Assembly: GCA_023230755.1 (NCBI GenBank)
Contig: JALNWS010000166.1
Location: 1-8,971, forward strand
Length of the DNA: 8,971 bases
Source: Azoarcus sp.
GTDB lineage: Bacteria > Pseudomonadota > Gammaproteobacteria > Burkholderiales > Rhodocyclaceae
Reading direction: 5' to 3'
The notes under the pieces were generated by a model, which ran no database searches, had not been told where the DNA came from, and saw only the letters and a program-made list of their open reading frames with translations. Position numbers and translations under genes: made by a program. This document shows positions 5,792 through 8,971 of the stretch, piece by piece; the first letter of the stretch is position 1, and every line of letters begins with the position of its first letter.

Positions 5792-5903
5792 TGGTGACGC
5801 ATGCCCGGCGCCGGGAGCGTGTTCGATGAGTGAATCCGTTGCACGTTCGAAGCAGAGTGACTAGCGTACGGGTACCGGAGCATCATCTGGTCGGAGTTGT
5901 GTA

Positions 5904-6452
5904 ATGGAGTCTGATTCTGTCGTATCCGCCAATGTCCTCATTCTGCCTGGCATCGGCAACTCGGGCCCGCTGCATTGGCAGTCCCTGTGGGAGCAGGCGC
6001 ATCCGGAGTTTGTTCGCGTGCACCAGCGCGATTGGGATCAGCCGGTTTGCGCCGACTGGGTTGCCACCATTGAAGCGGCCGTGAGCCGCGCGGGGCCCGA
6101 TGTGGTGCTGGTCGCCCACAGCCTTGGCTGTCTTGCGATCGCGCACTGGGCTGCGATGCCGCATTCGCAGGTCCGGGGGGCTTTGCTGGTTGCAGTCCCT
6201 GATCCGGGTGGACCGGCTTTTCCGGTCGAGGCATCGGGCTTCGGCGAGCCGCCGGAAATGCCGTTTGCCTTCAAGAGTACCGTTGTTGTCAGTGACGATG
6301 ATCCCTATGGCACAACGGCATTTTCGGCGCAGTGCGCCAAGGCATGGGGAAGCCGCATGGTTCGCATCGGCAATTGCGGCCACATCAATGCGGAGAGCGG
6401 TCTCGGTGAGTGGCCGGCGGGCCTGGAGCTGCTCCGCGAGTTGCGCGGCTAG
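5904..6452 (+). CDS. RBBP9/YdeN-family serine hydrolase (alpha/beta fold)
   Basis: This is a 182-aa protein, the normal length for the RBBP9/YdeN family of compact alpha/beta hydrolases. Family marks in order are VLILPGIGNSGPLHWQSLWE at the N-terminus, the nucleophile elbow VAHSLGC (Ser73), the acid SDDDPY (Asp132/133) and the histidine NCGHINAESG (His160). The GxGNS start and the GHINAxSG end are standard for this family. The enzyme is expected to be a cytoplasmic serine esterase, lipase or peptidase-like hydrolase; its natural substrate is unknown. The start at 5904 is supported by GGAG with a seven-base spacer. No signal peptide is seen. It stands 76 bases before the monooxygenase-like gene. 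Confidence 0.9.
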   Translation: MESDSVVSANVLILPGIGNSGPLHWQSLWEQAHPEFVRVHQRDWDQPVCADWVATIEAAVSRAGPDVVLVAHSLGCLAIAHWAAMPHSQVRGALLVAVPDPGGPAFPVEASGFGEPPEMPFAFKSTVVVSDDDPYGTTAFSAQCAKAWGSRMVRIGNCGHINAESGLGEWPAGLELLRELRG

Positions 6453-6527
6453 GCCTGCTTTCGGTGGTGCGGTGGTGCAGGTCGGGCAGCGCGTTTGCAA
6501 GAAAATGACGAACGTCCTGGAGATGTC

Positions 6528-6845
6528 ATGACAGCAATTGCAGATACACCGAGTCCGCCGTATTACGCGGTCATTTTCAGTTCCCTTCGGACTGCGGGGG
6601 ACAACGGCTACGGTGCGATGGCCGGGCGGATGCTCGATCTGGCGGCGAAGCAGGCGGGGTTTCTTGGCGTAGAGGGGGCACGGGAAGGGCTTGGAATCAC
6701 GGTCTCGTACTGGAGCAGTCTTGACGCCATCCGGAAATGGAAGCAGAACGCCGAGCATCATGAAGCACAGCGCCTCGGGCGCGAGGGCTGGTACTCGGCG
6801 TTCAAGGTTCGCGTGGCCAGGGTCGAGCGGGACTACGGCCTCTGA
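6528..6845 (+). CDS. antibiotic biosynthesis monooxygenase (ABM)-like protein
   Basis: This is a 105-aa protein of the dimeric ferredoxin-like alpha/beta-barrel type. Segments fitting the ABM fold are YYAVIFSSLRT (first strand), a helix MAGRMLDLAAKQAGFLGVEG, and GITVSYWSSLDAIRKWKQNA, followed by EHHEAQRLGREGWYSAFKVR. The pattern of aromatic residues (YW..., W..., H..A) is standard for this group. These proteins often act on quinones or heme, or as small oxygenases without cofactors, but many have no known substrate. The start at 6528 is chosen because GGAG sits five bases ahead of it; an ATG at 6495 lacks a site. The hydrolase gene lies just before and the membrane-protein gene 38 bases after. 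Confidence 0.8.
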   Translation: MTAIADTPSPPYYAVIFSSLRTAGDNGYGAMAGRMLDLAAKQAGFLGVEGAREGLGITVSYWSSLDAIRKWKQNAEHHEAQRLGREGWYSAFKVRVARVERDYGL

Positions 6846-6883
6846 CCGGACGGGGCGGTTTGTGAGCTGACCGAACGCCGATC

Positions 6884-7300
6884 ATGCCTGCCATTTTTGA
6901 ATCGCCGCATGTCTGGAGGTATCTGGCTGCCTGGTTCGTGATGCTGCTTGTGTCCATTGCGAACGGCATGGTGCGTGACTTCACCTACGGTACGCAGATG
7001 AGTCCATTGGCTGCCCATCAGGTCTCGACGGTGTGCGGCATGGTCTTGCTGGGTATCGTGATCCGCTTCGTCGACCGGCTCGCACCGCCTTTCTGCGCTC
7101 GGGAGGCAATGGAGGTTGGCCTGTTCTGGGCCGCGCTGACGCTTGCATTCGAGTTCATCTTCTTTCATTACGTCGGCGGTCATTCGTGGGTGGAACTGCT
7201 TGCCAACTACGATGTTTCGGCAGGGCGGGTGTGGGTCTTTCTGGTGCTCTGGATCGCGGTGGCGCCCTCTGTGTTCTTCCTGCTCAGGCGCCGGAGCTGA
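6884..7300 (+). CDS. small integral membrane protein, four predicted helices
   Basis: This is a 138-aa protein with hydrophobic segments at about 11-28 (YLAAWFVMLLVSIANGMV), 44-63, 78-98 (VGLFWAALTLAFEFIFFHYV) and 114-134 (VWVFLVLWIAVAPSVFFLL), giving four membrane helices. Conserved-looking charged segments between them are VRDFTYG..MSPLAAHQVST and HYVGGHSWVELLANYDVSAG. I recall homologous uncharacterised membrane proteins with this RDFTYG/HQVST/GHSW pattern, but I know no function for them. The ribosome site is weak. It is the last gene of the plus-strand series and ends 71 bases before the convergent HD-GYP gene. Confidence 0.75.
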   Translation: MPAIFESPHVWRYLAAWFVMLLVSIANGMVRDFTYGTQMSPLAAHQVSTVCGMVLLGIVIRFVDRLAPPFCAREAMEVGLFWAALTLAFEFIFFHYVGGHSWVELLANYDVSAGRVWVFLVLWIAVAPSVFFLLRRRS

Positions 7301-7306
7301 CCCGTT

Positions 7307-7319
7307 CGGGCCGGGCCCG
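7307..7319. terminator. GC-rich inverted repeat between convergent genes
   Basis: CGGGC and GCCCG pair around CGG between the convergent membrane-protein and HD-GYP genes. No T-run follows on either strand, so this is only a possible bidirectional stop signal. Confidence 0.25.
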
Positions 7320-7371
7320 TACCCGCAGCCGGTCGCAGCGACATCGCGCGCCCAAGTGACGCTTGTCGTGC

Positions 7372-8971
7372 CTATGCGGCGCGGAGCAAGGCCTTGATGT
7401 CGACGTCGTCGATCTGGTCGCTGCGCATGAAGCGCTGCGCGTAGTCGCGGTAGACGCCGGCCCGCAGGAAGAGCTCGAACAGTTCGCCGTCGATGTGATG
7501 AGCGGCCTTCATCCGTGCCATGATCGAAAGTGCCTCCGACAGCGTTTTGCCTCGCTTGTAGGGGCGGTCGATCGCGGTCAGGGCTTCGAAGATGTCCGCG
7601 ATTGCCATCATCCGCGCCAGGGGGCTCATCTGTTTGCCGGTGAGTCGCTTCGGATAGCCGGTGCCGTCCATCTTTTCGTGGTGCGAGGCGGCGATCTCGG
7701 GTACGTCGCGCAGGTGGCGGGGGTAGACCAGTTGTCGCAGCATGATCTCGGTCTGCACGATGTGCTCGTTGATCTTGTAGCGCTCTTCCTCGGTCAGCGT
7801 TCCCCGCGCCACCGACAGGTTGTGGAGTTCGCCCCGGTTGTACAGCCATTGCGGCACGTCCATGCGGAACCCCCACGGGTTGTCGTCGGCGAAGGACTCG
7901 CCGGCGCGACGCTCGAAAAGGTGCTCCGGCTTGTCTGCGAGCAGGTACTCGGTTGCAGGCAGCGGCTGCTGTGGCTCCCGCGCCTTGCGTGCGAGCTCTT
8001 CATGGGAGATGCTGATGCGGTCGTCGAGGCTGCGGGTCCAGGTGCGCGCTGCGATCGTGCGCAGCCGTTCGATTCTGTCCGGCGCCATTTCTTCGCCGCC
8101 AAGATTGCATTCGGCGACGAAGGCGAAGTCTGCATCGATCTCGGCGAGTTCGCGCGCCAGGGCGGCCTCGGAACTGGCAAGCGGTTTCCCCGCGATGATT
8201 GCCCGCAAGGCGCGGATTTCGGCGTCGCGCTTGATGACCTCGAAGCGTGTGCGCACCTCATGGATGCGGTCGTGAATGGTTTCGAGCTTGGTCGCCTTGT
8301 CGATGACGAATTCCGGCGTGGTGACCTTGCCGCAATCGTGCAGCCACGCCGCAAGGTGTACCCGCTCCCAACCCTGTGCGTCGAGATTGAAATCACGCCA
8401 GGGACCATCGCTTGCATCGCAGGCTGCTCGCGCGAGCATTTTTGCCAGCTCCGGCACGCGCCCGCAATGCCCGCCGGTAAAGGGGCTCTTGGCGTCGATC
8501 GCGCCCGCGATCACCTTGACGAAGGAGTCGAACAGCGCGCGCTGCTGCTTGATGAGCGCCTGGTTCTCGAGTGCAACTGCCGCGGCGCCGGAGAGGGCAT
8601 CGATGAAGCCCAGCAAGGCGTTTTCGATTCCGTCCTGACGTAACAGCAGCATGGCGCCGATGAGGTGACCGTCATGATTTCTCAGCGGCACGGCAATGGC
8701 CCACGGGGAAGGGATTTGCACCTGTGTCAGGCCGAGCGCTTCACGGTCGGCGTCGTGCAGCGGGAAGGCGCTTGCGGTGTTGCCCCCGAGCGCCCGCTGG
8801 GCCGTGCAGTGAGGCTCATGGAGGCCGATCTGCGGCAGTGTCACGTCGAGTGTTTTCCCGTCGGTGCCCAGCGCCGCTTTCGGGCTCAGTTGCGTGTCTT
8901 CGCACAGGTAGAGCACGCCGGCATCGGCCGACGCCGCAGACAGTGTCTCGGACAGCAGGAGGGGCAGGAGA
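7372..8971 (-). CDS. GAF/HD-GYP domain protein, probable cyclic-di-GMP phosphodiesterase (N-terminus outside window)
   Basis: The frame is open to the right edge, continuing upstream of the GTG at 8916 with LLPLLLSETLSAASADAGVL, so the start is outside. Numbering from that GTG, residues 1-120 are the end of a GAF domain (AIAVPLRNHDGHLIGAMLLL). A helix ALENQALIKQQRALFDSFVK leads into HD-GYP. Metal and signature residues are visible: TGGH (150), LHDCGK (H193, D194), NEH (385), HHEKMDGTGYP (412-422) and IADIFEAL (D441). HD-GYP enzymes hydrolyse cyclic-di-GMP; activity here is inferred because the motifs are intact. Between HDCGK and LTEEERYKINEH lie about 175 residues, where a canonical domain has about 20. 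The insertion contains a charged coiled-coil-like stretch (about 205-315). GAF implies control by a small ligand or redox signal. Confidence 0.9.
   Translation of the reverse strand, partial: LLPLLLSETLSAASADAGVLYLCEDTQLSPKAALGTDGKTLDVTLPQIGLHEPHCTAQRALGGNTASAFPLHDADREALGLTQVQIPSPWAIAVPLRNHDGHLIGAMLLLRQDGIENALLGFIDALSGAAAVALENQALIKQQRALFDSFVKVIAGAIDAKSPFTGGHCGRVPELAKMLARAACDASDGPWRDFNLDAQGWERVHLAAWLHDCGKVTTPEFVIDKATKLETIHDRIHEVRTRFEVIKRDAEIRALRAIIAGKPLASSEAALARELAEIDADFAFVAECNLGGEEMAPDRIERLRTIAARTWTRSLDDRISISHEELARKAREPQQPLPATEYLLADKPEHLFERRAGESFADDNPWGFRMDVPQWLYNRGELHNLSVARGTLTEEERYKINEHIVQTEIMLRQLVYPRHLRDVPEIAASHHEKMDGTGYPKRLTGKQMSPLARMMAIADIFEALTAIDRPYKRGKTLSEALSIMARMKAAHHIDGELFELFLRAGVYRDYAQRFMRSDQIDDVDIKALLRAA

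Noticed and set aside
5804..5815. Perfect 12-base palindrome CCCGGCGCCGGG in the gap before the hydrolase gene
   Set aside because: It is a GC-only palindrome of a size expected by chance in this composition, with no spacing to a promoter.
5098..6761. Two long minus-strand frames (5098-5886 and 5883-6761)
   Set aside because: Both are antisense to genes with clear family motifs and have low-complexity Arg/His-rich translations.
6833..7876. Minus-strand open frame of 347 codons
   Set aside because: It is out of frame with the HD-GYP gene on the same strand and antisense to the membrane-protein gene; the translation is Arg/Pro-rich without motifs.
7363..8643. Long plus-strand open frame of 426 codons
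   Set aside because: It is antisense to the HD-GYP gene, whose motifs are unmistakable; long antisense frames are common in GC-rich DNA.
1..8971. tRNA, rRNA, CRISPR arrays, riboswitches
   Set aside because: No cloverleaf, regularly spaced repeats or recognisable riboswitch core was seen on either strand.

Overview
The window reads as chromosomal DNA of a GC-rich betaproteobacterium. A Rhodocyclales-type organism (Azoarcus/Thauera-like) is my best guess. It rests on base composition, on the DUF6515-type secreted protein and on the GAF/HD-GYP regulator; no rRNA or other marker gene is present to prove it.

The left half (1 to about 4300) is an accessory patchwork. It opens with the terminal part of an IS5-family insertion sequence (transposase start on the minus strand, rest outside the window). 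Next to it is a decayed integron integrase gene (intI-like, minus strand) whose N-terminal region is still readable. Diverging from it on the plus strand is a tightly coupled, A+T-richer gene pair: an unknown 161-aa protein, then a membrane-anchored ankyrin-repeat protein whose stop codon lies in a sequence resembling the start of an integron attC site. I read this as a fossil integron with one surviving cassette. There follow a 5'-truncated LysR regulator remnant and a convergent pair: a secreted Trp-rich protein of unknown function and a PhnD-like periplasmic binding protein. Three copies of a 26-29 bp palindromic REP-like motif (core GGGGTCAGAGTCGTTTGAT) sit at the junctions of these blocks. 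They lie just after the attC-like sequence, at the break of the LysR gene, and in inverted orientation upstream of the PhnD-like gene.

The right half (about 4499 to 8971) looks like ordinary chromosome. Five plus-strand genes run close together. They encode a glycine-zipper lipoprotein, a DUF6515-type secreted protein sharing an unusual YECHEW module with the lipoprotein, an RBBP9/YdeN-type serine hydrolase, an antibiotic-biosynthesis-monooxygenase-like small protein, and a four-helix membrane protein. The first two are the convincing functional pair. The others are co-oriented, but no shared pathway can be read from them. A convergent minus-strand gene, cut by the right edge, encodes a GAF/HD-GYP protein, presumably a cyclic-di-GMP phosphodiesterase, with a long insertion inside the HD-GYP domain.
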